Source of the DNA: Pyrus communis | Taxonomy: Eukaryota; Streptophyta; Magnoliopsida; Rosales; Rosaceae | Direction: 5' to 3' | NCBI RefSeq assembly: GCF_963583255.1 | Contig: NC_084804.1 | Coordinates: 17,736,723 to 17,800,722, forward strand | Length of the DNA: 64,000 nt | Shown here: piece after piece, positions 44,823 to 56,224 of the stretch | Position numbering within the stretch: the stretch's first letter is position 1 | Layout of the letters: every line of letters begins with the position of its first letter | The notes under the pieces: generated by a model | What the model was told of the DNA's origin: nothing | The model's input: the letters and a program-made list of their open reading frames with translations, nothing else | Database searches by the model: none | Program-made: the position numbers and the translations under genes

Positions 44823-45418
44823 TGTTGGATAGTGACCAAATTAGGCTAGGAAACAAAACAATAGTGATGAGGGAACATCATGATGAGGATTATGTTTCCT
44901 TGTTTTGTGGCTTGTTTTGTGGTTTTTTCAAAGCCATGTTTTGTGGCTTTTTCAAAGCCATGTTTTGTAGGAGAAGGTTTGGATTAAGAAAAGCATAAAA
45001 AGAGCATTTGGAAACCATGGGCAGCGGATGAAGAGAAAAAAAGCATCCAAAAGAGATGGTGTGAGCATTTGGCTCTACCATGGGTAAGGGTGAGAGAAAT
45101 CAAGAGAGCTAGAGTGAAAGATCTCTTGTGAAAGAACTCTTGGGGGTAGAGAGAGGCTCTTGGGAAAATTCTGTGAGTGGGTGTACAAGGGATATGGGAT
45201 TGGGTTATGTCGATTTAACTCATGTGTAACTTGTACTGTTTTTTTTCTCATAGTGAAGAGCAATATCTCTCCGAGGACATAGGCAGGTTTTTGCCGAACC
45301 TCGTAAATTTCTCTGTGTCTTTATTTCTTGTATTTTATTTTGTTCAACTGTGTGTGATTTTGGTGAGGTTGTAATCTGAATCTCGATTCCGCACTAACGA
45401 ACGGGCCAAGGCACAACA
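44823..45418 (+). repeat. 5' LTR of the short copia-type element
   Basis: 596 bp, bounded by TG/CA and followed directly by the primer-binding site. It contains a short internal duplication, TTTTGTGGCTTTTTCAAAGC twice near 44925-44965. Confidence 0.93.
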
Positions 45419-45480
45419 ATTGGTATCAGAGCATCGTTGGGGGCTTTGGTTCGTTAGAGGTCCAGATTTGTTGTTCACCA

Positions 45481-45900
45481 TGGAATTTTCAGTTGAGCAG
45501 TTTAAAGGGAGAGGCGGTTTTGCTCTTGGTAAAGGAGAGTAATGGAAGCCTAAAGAAATGGAAGCCGTGTTTAGGGATGCTTGGATCAACTGCGAAAGTT
45601 GATGTTGAGGAAGAAGACAAAGGCCTCTTTCTTCTTACCTCACTTTCAGATTTGTACGAGAACCTTGTGAAACTTTACTGCAAGGAAAGAAACAGTAAGT
45701 TTGGAGCAGGTGCAAGCTTCTTTGGTGTGGAATGATACACACAAGAGACCATGGATGATGGTGGGCACAAGACTGCTTAAGCTATTCAAGGTTGAAATCG
45801 TGGAAGAAAATTGGAAAGAGGATCTAAGAGAGACAGCAGGTTCGAATCCGGTTCCGGAGGCAAGGGTCCACAGTGCTACGGGTGCAAGGCCGGGTTAGAA
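45481..45900 (+). pseudogene. Copia gag remnant
   Basis: Starts ATGGAATTTTCAGTTGAGCA (MEFSVEQFKGRGGF), a typical copia gag start, but is interrupted by stops within 20 codons. Further pieces (EEEDKGLFLLTSLSDLYENL, VSLEQVQASLV) follow in other frames, and a degenerate zinc knuckle (QCYGCKAG) lies near 45868. Confidence 0.7.
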
Positions 45901-46324
45901 AGTTTGTGGTGGAAGACTTTGAGTATGCCCTCTAGGTACTCGAAGCAACACTTCTCCTGGTGATGTTTAGTCTCAAGTGTTGCAGGGGTTTTGCAGCAGG
46001 TGGAGCTATAGGATTCACAGGTGATGAGAAGGTCCTGAGGTAGGAGGAAGTGTGGGAATTTTGTCTGGCTTGATGGGTTGTTGCTGGAAATAGGCGCGCT
46101 GGCGAGTTTCCAGGTTGCAGACAATGAAGAGGAGGAAAACCTGCTGGAGGAGACGAGGATGTGTTGAGATCCTGTCTGAAGCTAAATGGTGATTTTTAGC
46201 TTGCAGCAGCTGCACATGCATTGGCAGTAACTGAATCGGAACAGGACCAACGAGGTGGATTCAGAGTGTGCATGCTGGTACGTAAGGCCAATGGACTTTG
46301 GTACAATTTGGCCAAGGTGGAGAT

Positions 46325-46920
46325 TGTTGGATAGTGGCCAAATTAGGCTAGGAAACAAAACAATAGTGATGAGGGAACATCATGATGAGGATTATGTTTC
46401 CTTGTTTTGTGGCTTGTTTTGTGGTTTTTTCAAAGCCATGTTTTGTGGCTTTTTCAAAGCTATGTTTTGTGGGAGAAGGCTTGGATTAAGAAAAGCATAA
46501 AAAGAGCATTTGGAAACCATGGGCAACGGATGAAGAGAAAAAAAGCATCCAAAAGAGATGGTGTGAGCATTTGGCTCTACCATGGGCAAAGGTGAGAGAA
46601 ATCAAGAGAGCTAAAGTGAAAGATCTCTTGTGAAAGAACTCTTGGGGTAGAGTGAGGCTCTTGGGAAAATTCTATGAGTGGGTGTACAAGGGATATGGGA
46701 TTGGGTTATGTCGATTTAACTCATTTGTAACTTGTACTGTTTTTTTTTCTCATAGTGAAAAGCAATATCTCTCCGAGGACGTAGGCAGGTTTTTGCCGAA
46801 CCTCGTAAATTTCTCTGTGTCTTTATTTCTTGTATTTTATTTTGTTCAACTGTGTGTGATTTTGATGAGGTTGTAATCTGAATCTCGGTTCCGCACTAAC
46901 GAACGGGCCAAGGCACAACA
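46325..46920 (+). repeat. 3' LTR of the short copia-type element
   Basis: 596 bp, same ends as the 5' LTR. It differs at about 15-20 scattered positions by eye, so this insertion is older than the gypsy element at 22178. Confidence 0.93.
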
Positions 46921-47262
46921 AATTGTTCCTTGGCATGCCCATTGTACCAACCATGTGTATCACATTGTTGACGTTGGTATGGAGATGAGTATATTTCATT
47001 GTCAATTGATTAATTTTGAGTTTGGTGCTCTAAATCTAAATCTTTCGGAGCAATTGACAGAAAACTCAAAAGTGTAAGAAAAAATAAATAGTTAAGACCA
47101 CAAGCAGGCATGTTGATAATCTCAAGACATTATGTTGCAGATTTGTGGTTGTGGTAGCTTCATTTGATAAACAAGTTTGATGCCTTACTGTTACTATCAA
47201 ATTATTAATAATGCCTCATCACCTTAGTGTAGAACCATCCTTTGTTTCATTGAAGAAAATGT

Positions 47263-47480
47263 ATTTAAGCTCGCACCATCCTAAACTTGGGCCCACCAAC
47301 CACCGCAAACTCCTGCTCAACCTCCATTACCGGGTTTCTTGAAAGTATACCGATGGAGCTGCCATTGAACTGGCCACTAGTAAACCCAAAGTTAAGGTAA
47401 GCCACAAGCATTAGTTCATCTTTTACCCGTAAACACATATGCACCTGTAGAGACTAGAGTTGCCAATAACTGTGAAGGTT
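47263..47480 (-). pseudogene. Dirigent fragment
   Basis: On the minus strand one frame reads LNFGFTSGQFNGSSIGILSR, then NPVMEVEQEFAVVGGPKFRM and VRA, the C-terminal half of a dirigent domain. An ITVIGNSSLYRC-like piece in another frame lies before it (about 47440-47480). No start or end; probably an old member of the same local family. Confidence 0.75.
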
Positions 47481-48046
47481 TCTCCTTCGATGAGTCGGCC
47501 ATGACTCATCGGGGTCGGCCCAGCCCCAAAATTTAAAAATGCCCGATGGACGCTGCCAGAGCCTGACCAAGCCCAATGACGAATCGTGCCTGGTATGTAG
47601 TTTGCCTTCACACTCACCATCCTAATGGACACCAACCTTCGAACCCGGAACCGAGAGGAATAATGCTTGGCACTTATCGACTAGGTTCGGAGGAAGGCCG
47701 GTTACTTGTTATGTAGTAATTGTTCTGTTTTTACCTTTTGCATTCAAGTGTTTGTTCATTCTTATGAGTCTAAAACTTTAAATTTGTAATTAATTATAAA
47801 ATTTGGATGACGGATGAACTACAACTCATTAACTCAAAATATAGATGAAGATGAACTATTGTTCAAATAAAATACATAAAAACGTCTTATACATATCATA
47901 ATATGCAAGAGATTATAGCTTCAGCAGCAAAACACTTTAACTCTATACTCGTAATTAGAGTTCGACTCTCAACCTCCCTCTCTTTAGAATAAAAAAAACA
48001 CATAATTGTAGCTTAAGATAAACATAGAAAGAAGCTTAAACATAAA
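47481..48046. other. Intergenic DNA, no gene
   Basis: No coding or repeat structure recognised. It holds the probable 3' flank of the Ole e 1-like gene. Confidence 0.5.
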
Positions 48047-49815
48047 TCACTTGCAAGCAGTAAATTTGCAAGGGACTTTCCCAGAACCTGAATTAGCCCT
48101 AATGAACCTCAGTCCTGTGAGGAGGACATTTCTGTTGGAGCCAATCAAGCCCCAATTCAAATGCTGAACCACAGCAATTGAATTGTAAGGATATTGAAGA
48201 CTGTTGTAGGAGTTGAGAAGGGCAGTAATCCCTTCCCTTAGGAGTGTCCTATAAGGGTCTCCTCTTCCTTGTAAGCCTTGCCACAATGTTAGGTCAGTCC
48301 CATATCTCCTAGCGGCCAGTGGTCCGAAAATAACGGCTACCTTCGTGTTCGGGTTCACCGCCCTCCAGTAGCATTTGTGCTCCCGCAATGTCCACTGCCT
48401 GAGAGATCACAATCCAATCAATAGTCAGCTTTTTTTCATTGGTAAAAAGGAGAGGAGGGATTCAAAGTTGAAATTTGTTTCATTATTGGGAATACATATA
48501 TCACTCTATCAAGAGTTAGTTGGTAACTATAATACAGTTGTAACGCATTACATCATAGTAAACTATGTATTTTGTGTTTTTACGGAGCAACGAATCTAAA
48601 TTATTCGGTGTTTGATGTGCTAAAGAACCTTGAAACTTCTTACAGAAATACAGTATATTTCTACAGTCTAGTACAACTTGGTCAATTGAACGGTAAAAGT
48701 CATTCCTACTTGCTTCGTAAATGATAGATTGACACAATCCTATACGGCTTACTTAATGAATAACTTACTGATGTGGGCATGCTGTAGCTTCCACGAATGG
48801 CATTGGTGGCATTGGAGGCAATGAGGGCAGTGGTGGCAGTGGGGGCAATCGAGGCATTGGGGGAAGCCTAAAAGGCGGAGGGATCCAAGGCGTCACTGGT
48901 TTAGGCGGAGGGCTAGCCGGCGGTACTGGTTTAGGCAAAGGGTTAGTTGGCGCTACTGGTTTAGGCGGAGGGTTAACCGGCGTTACGGGTGCAGGCACAG
49001 GATTATAAGATGACTTTGGGCAAAAAGACATAGGCTGAGCAGGCTGAGTGAGCAAAGAGTCGACGACATACATCTCCATGTCAAACATCCTAAACATAAG
49101 TTTAAGACTTTGAGCAGGACCGGCACTAACCACACAGCCACTACCTGTGCTTGAAGAAACCTGAGCATAACAACCACTCAGGTCTGGTGTCCCATCAAAC
49201 TTGATGGCATAGTTTCCGAACAAATTTGTAGTCTCCTCCCTTGACATTGTGATCTGCCCATTACTGTCACTACATGCCACTTGTACTTTAACTCCTGAAA
49301 AAATCAAAGCATATAAGTTTAGCATTAAGAATCTAAATAGAGAATGTGATCCAACTGCCACGAAAATTCTATTATGTTACAGTATATAGCAGAGCATACT
49401 AAAAAATCTCGAACTGCGGACATGTCAGCTAAAGGAAAATGATTTCCATACACAAACTTTATCCTTCTGTACACTTCTATATATACGTGTCCCTTCCGCG
49501 AGTGTCCATAAATAATTTTCCTAGCTAAAACGGGGACCGATCTTATACCGGTTATCCCATTTTGGAGGTCTAGATTGATTGTTTCTCAGTTTCTTTCGGC
49601 TTCAAACACCGAAAATAAATTTAAAAAGAGAATGTAGAACAAGGAATCAGAGAATAGGGAACTCACCATAGATGGGGTAATCAAAGAGGGATCTTTCACC
49701 ATCTTTGCATTGGTCACAGAAGACAGTGCCACTCACCATTGTATTTGCCTGAGCTCCATCAATGGCTGCACACAAAACCAGAATTGCTGCCAAAATTAAA
49801 TTCTCCGGCCAATCC

Positions 49816-49817
<2 letters not shown>
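48047..49817 (-). CDS. Ole e 1-like / proline-rich cell-wall protein
   Basis: Three exons: 49667-49817, 48769-49294 and 48047-48398, GT-AG introns of 372 and 370 bp, 342 residues. A signal peptide (about residues 1-25, LILAAILVLCAAIDGAQA) is followed by the Pollen Ole e 1 domain: VSGTVFCDQCKDGERS, PIYGVKVQVAC, FGNYAIKFDG and GCYAQVSSS. A proline-rich linker with repeats of the type NPPPKPVAP and PPLPPLPSLPPMP spans about residues 140-220. The third exon adds a conserved C-terminal domain (HKCYWRAVNPNTKVAVIFGP, ...GKVPCKFTAC). Proteins of this layout are secreted, hydroxyproline-rich wall or style/pollen-tract proteins. The 5' leader is a GA repeat adjoining the ATG. Confidence 0.92.

Positions 49818-49849
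<32 letters not shown>
49818..49849 (-). repeat. (GA)n/(CT)n in the 5' leader of the Ole e 1-like gene
   Basis: About 16 GA units (plus strand) directly upstream of the ATG, CT-rich in the transcript. Such tracts are common in plant leaders and are bound as DNA by BPC/GAGA factors; function here is unproven. Confidence 0.9.
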
Positions 49850-49850
<1 letters not shown>

Positions 49851-49853
<3 letters not shown>

Positions 49854-51391
49854 AGGTTGTTGGTGTAAGAAGAATGTGAAGAACTACAATACACTAGCAA
49901 TAGTGAGAAGAAGAAGGCAAAGGCTTTTATATTAACAACTCTCAACTGCCAATATTTATGCAGGCCGTCTCTAACACTTGCGAACTTAACAAGTGACCCT
50001 CCTTATTTAAAAAATAATAATAAATAAAAATTAAACAATATATTCATACAGAGTTGAACAATAAATATTCAAACTTAATTGAAATCAACATCTCATTCTT
50101 ACTAATTGAATAATCTCCAATTGCCATGACATTATGATTTAGGGTTCATCTATGAAAAAATATGGAGCACGACTGAAAGACAGATACAAAAATACGTTTG
50201 TGTTTGTGGAAGAAAGTAATACACAAATTAGTTTTTTTATTACTAAAGAAAAGTGAAAGAAAATAATATACTGGTTTTTCTATTGCTAGATAAATGTTTA
50301 AGTATAAGCTCCACTTAATCAATTGATAATAAAGAAAACTAATGAAAGGTCCAAAAAAAAACTTTAGTTTTAATGAAAAATGACACATAAAGGTTCAGTG
50401 AATAGTATCAGGGAAATGTAAAAATATGATTTTTTTTTTGTTAAAAGTAAACAGTATCAGAAGTGTTTCGTTAAAACTCTCTTGATAATATCATATGATG
50501 ATGATTTTTCCTTTTAATAAATTTTCTTTTCATTGTAAAATTTATACATTTGTGATATATAGGAGGATCAAAAATTTAAAACCCTGTATCACTGCACTTT
50601 TTACACACCCCCAACGCCCCTATGTATTTATGGTGTGTGGAAAGGGAAAACTAGTTTTCAAACTAGGAGGGACATAGTACAGATTGCAGAGGTACATTTA
50701 AGGCTTGGCACTAATTGCCCAATTTTCATTACAACTACTGTTGGAATCACGATTGTCATCCACCGACAATTAATGGCCTGAATAATCTAGATCTACAAAT
50801 TTACAAGTTGAGACTTTCTCTGAACTTTGACTGAAAATCATAAGTGGTACTTGCGGTTTATGGTAATTAGCAAATTTAAGTGTTGATTGTAATTTTACCA
50901 ATTTTATGCTTACGGTTTACTTCCGATGCTAGTTTTGATTTAAATGTTTATTGTCGATGATTTGTATAACTTCACATCCGCATGTATCAAATCTATGCGC
51001 ATGATTTTCAAATTATATGTACTAATGAAATCTAAGACTCGTCGTAAACTTAACTGGTTACTTCCATTTACAGAAGTTAATAGTGGAAATCGCTGCATTC
51101 TCAATGTGGAGTTCAACTTTAAGTAAATTACATGAGTAAACGTTGTTAATTTTGACAATTGGCAAAAAAATTAAAAAAAAACACTAGCCGGTGGGCTGAC
51201 ATTTTAGTTTAAGAGTCGCTCGATACACGGACATGGAATTCACATTGAGAGAGACCAAAAAAAAGGTCCATATGTTGGAAGTATCAAGAAACGTGGGTCG
51301 GTTTGCTGCCAGATATAGACATGAATTTCAAGCCCCTGCTGGTCGTTGGATGGAGGGTATTAGTTGGCCGTCAAAGTAGCAACACACATTC

Positions 51392-51429
<38 letters not shown>

Positions 51430-52172
51430 TGAATTGCAAAGCCAGCAACTACAGAGAATGGGGTTTCTTTAATGTCTTTCAACTGCACCTCCTCACACGT
51501 CTGCAAAAGATATGGGCTTTCTCTTCTGTATGTCTATGTGATAGCTAGGGCACATGAAGAAGGTGAACTTTTCATTTGATGTCCATTTCTCAGTTCTTTT
51601 CTAGACAGGACGTCATTCTTGTGTTGGAAAAGCTGGAGTTAATAAAATTTTCTAGATGTGTCCGGCTTTTAAGAAAGAATAGACGTCATGCATAGAGAAT
51701 CTCTATTCTCTAAATTCGCGCTGTTTAGGTTTAGATATCAATCACACGAACCAAATGTTTTCGCTATAGCAACAGAACAAATGCATGAACAATTTTTTAT
51801 TTTTTTTAGTACATAGATATTTTTTATACTTAGAGAAGAGGGAGTTCATCCAGGCCAAACAATGGGCAGCCTAATTTGGTATCGAATTCGTCATCCACAA
51901 AATTCGAACCTAAAACATCTCACACCAAGTCTGGCAAAATGAGAAAATGATTTCAAACATCTTTCTCGTAATAAAGCATACAATACTTGCCCTAGTGTAT
52001 GACTCCACCCCTACCAATACATTACATTTCATTCAATCAGAATGTCAACTTGCTATAATTTACTTCAAACTACCATGCATTCCATGGAGGCAAAAAATAG
52101 GCATTAAACTTCACAAAACACTAACGTTGCAAAATTGCAAATAAACGAACAATCAACACACCCTCTTCTAGT
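49851..52172. other. Intergenic DNA, no gene supported
   Basis: AT-rich, with only short chance frames. Includes a (GA)n run at about 51393-51426. No transposon ends recognised. Confidence 0.5.
51393..51426. repeat. (GA)n microsatellite
   Basis: About 17 GA units after CATTCAT. Confidence 0.95.
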
Positions 52173-52500
52173 ATTGTTATGAAATCCCGTCCCAAATTAT
52201 GTGTATTTTCATATTAATGGATTTATAAAATTACCATTTTGCCCCTTATCCCCTCACCCTACCCGGATCTCCCCTTTTCCCTTTTGGGATTTTCCCTATC
52301 CTTTTTTATTATTTTTATAACACTCTCTCCTCTTCTCCCTTATCTCCCCTGAGTTCACTCTCTCTCTCAACTCACTCTCTCTCTTTCTCTCTTTCTTTCT
52401 CGCATTAATCTCATCTCCCTGATCTACACACACCCACACATCCAAATCGAAACAAACGACGACGACGACGACGACGGCACCACCATGCTCACCACGTTGG

Positions 52501-52501
52501 G

Positions 52502-52552
<51 letters not shown>
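52501..52552. repeat. (CT)n microsatellite in the solo LTR
   Basis: Long CT run with one TTT interruption, downstream of other CT-rich tracts (52350-52410). Confidence 0.95.
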
Positions 52553-52554
<2 letters not shown>

Positions 52555-52846
52555 TCTCCACTGTGAAGCACAGAGAACCCATGAAGCTTTCTCGGTGAGT
52601 CCTGTGGCTTTCGAGCCAAACTCCAGCCAACTCTGACAACCACACAGCGTGTTTTAGGTTGAATCTCTTCCTCTCATCCCAAACTTCAATTTGGTAGTTA
52701 GATCACACCTTGGGGTTGAGTAGCAAAGTCGATTGGAGCTCGGGAAGCTCCGGTCTTCTCCCTCGTCGAAACCGGGTCAGACCTGACCCGAGATCCTAAG
52801 ACCCGGATCGAAACCCAACCCAAAGCCAAAGCCTTGGCCGGGCTAC

Positions 52847-54081
52847 TAATGTCATAAAAACTAACACACCAATTAAACCCTTTAATTATGCAATCATAGT
52901 ATAAGTAAGTAGGGATCGTTTTATTCTGAGAATTAGAAGGGATGCTAATCAACACAAATTAAACTTATAAAACTGAAAACTAAGTTAAACTAACAACAAA
53001 ACAGTGACTGGGGGGATTTTGGACGAATTTAATGAAAACAAAAGTAAATAGCAGCAAGTAAATTAAGTTGTGAATGAAATATGGATGAAAGGATAGCTAA
53101 AGGATTCTTCTCCACACATGAAACATATGCATACAAATCGATTTCCGGTTATTCTTCCTATAAATCATGAATGACAATGCTCCAAATTAATTATGAACAA
53201 CACTAATTAACTCTCAGATTTTCCTAAGTTCATTGAATTGGACTCAGCGACGCAACCAAATTATTCTTCTCAAGTTCCCTAACTATGAAAAGCATGACAG
53301 AGATACATCTCAAAGATCATTAAGTTCTGTAAAAATCATAAGCATTGACAAAGCATTCGTGACTATGAAAAGCATGATACTCCTGCCAAGAATTTACTTA
53401 ACTGAATCATGACTAGTGACTTTTACTACTTACAAATATAAGTTCATAACGATTAGGTGAAATTCTCTTATATTCTAGTATCAAATCTCTGCATGCAAAC
53501 TAAGTATGCATCCTTAATAAACATACAAGAATAAGTTCTCTATAAAGTAGATAAGTAAATCGCATTCATATCTTACGAAACAATAACTGGATGTAATCAA
53601 TTTATATAAAACATATGATCATAGCTTCAAATTCATCTCTAGCTAAAAAGAAATTTAATTACACATGTTCAACATAACTGAAAAACAATTTAAAATAAAC
53701 ATTGAAACTTAAAATAAAGATAGAAAGAACTCTGAAAATTCCAACAACTTCAATGGATGAATGGTAGGCATGACACACCCTAAATCTCTGCAGGAATTTC
53801 ATATATATAGGGGAAATGGCTGAATCCAAGGAGGAAAAGGTTTTGGCATTTTGAATTATTTTAGGACTCTAAAAATCAGGTAGAGGGTCTTGGAATGTGA
53901 TTAGGATTCCTCCTTGCAGCTGGAGATAAGATAAGATAAGATCCATTTAGCTATTTACTGTCATCTATACCAACTGGACCTACAATAATACGAAAATAAC
54001 ATAAGTTACCAAAATAATGGAAATTAACGAAGTAAATGCAAAGAAATAAGATAACAAAGTCACATAAATATGCTCCTATCA
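52847..54081 (-). mobile_element. Solo LTR nested in the larger solo LTR
   Basis: 1235 bp flanked by GCTAC (52842-52846 and 54082-54086). On the minus strand it starts TGATAGGAGCATATTTATG and ends TTTTTATGACATTA, a TG...TA pair seen among non-canonical plant LTRs. The outer LTR sequence joins cleanly (GGGCTAC / CAAGCCC) when it is removed. No coding sequence. Confidence 0.75.
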
Positions 54082-54967
54082 GCTACCAAGCCCAAAACTT
54101 TTAACCCAAAACCTAGGGCCTTCGGCCTACTAAGCCCAACTCAAATCCAATCCCTTGGGCCGGGTTACAAACCCAAAACCTTTAAGCCCAAACTCTAAGC
54201 CCAAAGTCTTTGAACCCAAGCCCTAAACCCAATTGGAACCAAGCCCAACCAAGACCCGAATCCGAACCGACCCGATCGGATCCCAAAAATCAGGTCGCGC
54301 TTGGGCTTGCGCATGGGTGCTCGTCCGTGTCGGCACATGGAGCACACACGCATCCACCAGAGGCACTGTGCTCCACTGTCCACGGCGGCATCGGCAACTT
54401 TTCCGACCAACTTTCCGACGACCCATATCGTGCGTGGCGTCGGGGCCGCCACCTTGTGGCGACCCGTGAGGGTGCGTGCGGCGGTGCCTGGGGGTACCCG
54501 AGGTCCTCCTTATGTTTTTTGACGCCCTAAATCAGTATATGACGTCCATTTTCTGAAATTTAATCGTTATGGTAGAGTTTTATTAATTGGACCCTTTATG
54601 CGCTTAGGTGCGTTTATTAGCGGCATTTCTGTCCTTCTTATTTCGAACGGCTCATCGATGATGGAGTATCTGTGAGTGGACCCCTTCCAAAATGTATAAT
54701 TTTGCTATTAGAAATGCATACATGAAAAGAATGATTTAATGGTTACGTTTTATGAAACGTTTTATGAGATATCATGCTTTACTAAGAATATTTTGGAATA
54801 CCATGCTTTATCGATTTCACATTCTTTGTAGTATGTATGATGGATGACTATATACTCTGAAGATGTTTTGAGATATGATGTTTGAGCTACTGAGCTCCGT
54901 TGAGATATATGTACTCATGTTGGAAATATTATATACAATGATTTTCGTGCTCATCTAGTGGTCACTA

Positions 54968-55115
54968 TATGCCTTCGGGTGGGTGTTGTAGGAGCCTACG
55001 GGCGATTGATATTTATATATGCCTTTGGGTGGGTGCTGTAAAAGCCTACAAGCGATTGATACTTATATGCCTTTGGGTGGGTGTTGTAGCAGCCTATGGG
55101 CGAATGAAGGCCTTC
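54968..55115. repeat. Three ~50-bp repeats in the solo LTR
   Basis: Units start ATGCCTTCGGGTGGGTGTTG, ATGCCTTTGGGTGGGTGCTG and ATGCCTTTGGGTGGGTGTTG, each followed by AGCCTA..GCGA. Possible U3 enhancer-type repeats. Confidence 0.8.
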
Positions 55116-55737
55116 GGGCGAATGAAGCGACTAAAGAGTTCTATATACCTTTGGGTGATACTAATACCACTATTTAACACACTATATATGATATATGTTT
55201 TTGAAAGGTTTTATAGCATGCTAGGGTTTTCGGAAAACTTACTACTTATTATGCTATATGAGTTTTCATAAACTTTGAGGGTTAGTACGTTGTTGAATAA
55301 TTTTGTTAATACTATTTATATATCAACTTAGTCCACTCATATTTGTTTTGCGCCCCCTCAGGACATAGGAACGAGTTATACGATCCGAGCTACGAGGCAT
55401 TCCCCTATCAATGATATCGTGTCATCCTCTTTGCTTTTGACATCACTTGTAATAACACTTTCTGTCACACCTTCCGCTTGTACTCTGCATTAAATGTATA
55501 CTATGAACATGTCATGCATTATCACTATCATTTTATTGACGAATGAATACTATTATATTATTTTGGTAAGGTTTGTATTAGAATATTACATTATGTAATT
55601 CGTGTGAAATTTATATGCACGTTTCACTTGTTCTCAGCATATGCCTTCACAAAATAGTTTGCGTCACCCTCAAGTGTCGGCCAGCACATGACCATCCAGC
55701 TGTCCCCTAAATATCGGGATCGGGACATGTCAATTGT

Positions 55738-56224
55738 CTACCTATTCAGCTCACACCAGGCCTACACATTCAGCAACATATCGATCACACCGTAATGCAC
55801 AAAGTTATACAGCATCCGCGTAAAAGCAATGAAAAAGTTACCCAGATAACATACGAAGAATCGTGAATCATCAAATGCACAAGGCATGAACATCTAGATT
55901 TACTTGATCACAAATTTAAACCAAACTCAGCAACCGCGCACAAGCGCTCAACAAATGTGGGAACCAAGAATTCAGGGTCAAAAATAATAATTAGAGTAAC
56001 AGTAGTTCTCAATCTTAAATCCAAGATACAAACAAATCCTATGAGCAAAACTAGTATAACTGTTTAAAAAAGCCTACAAAAATCGTCTCAAGTTCAACGT
56101 ATAACAGTCACATCCGAGAGCATAAATTATAAAAACTGAAAGTTCAACAGCCTCATGGATCCAACATCTCGAGTAACCTAAAATCTTTTCCCACGACTTA
56201 CACCAAACCTGTAAAACCTCCTCT
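55738..56224. other. 3' flank of the eIF4B-like gene
   Basis: No coding sequence. The part nearest 56224 is the likely 3' UTR of the minus-strand gene. Confidence 0.45.

Larger units (their letters stand above)
44823..46920 (+). mobile_element. Short copia-type LTR retrotransposon with gag remnants
   Basis: LTRs 44823-45418 and 46325-46920 (596 bp each, about 3% different by eye), TGTTGGATAG...GGCACAACA, flanked by AATTG (44818-44822 and 46921-46925). The tRNA-Met primer site TGGTATCAGAGC is at 45421-45432, and a purine-rich tract (AAGGTGGAGA) precedes the 3' LTR. The 906-bp interior has only copia gag traces (MEFSVEQFKGRG, LFLLTSLSDLYENLVK, QCYGCKAG). It has no protease, integrase or RT, so movement would need a helper. 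The insertion lies next to the amidase fragment. Confidence 0.93.
52178..55732 (+). mobile_element. Solo Ty3/gypsy-type LTR, interrupted by another solo LTR
   Basis: Begins TATGAAATCCCGTCCC and ends GGGATCGGGACATGTCA, flanked by ATTGT (52173-52177 and 55733-55737). Without the nested insert it is about 2.3 kb. It carries a TTTTGCGCCCCCTCAGG phrase near 55347 as does the composite at 12064-15595, a (CT)n tract at 52501-52552, (GAC)n at about 52456-52475, and three ~50-bp repeats at 54968-55115 (ATGCCTTTGGGTGGGTG...). No primer site or second LTR. The 5' TA rather than TG could be a mutation or a non-canonical end. Confidence 0.75.

Noticed and set aside
44823..46589. Frames containing a repeated GLFCGFFKAMFCGFFKAM peptide
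   Set aside because: The peptide comes from a short duplication within a retrotransposon LTR and recurs in both LTRs.
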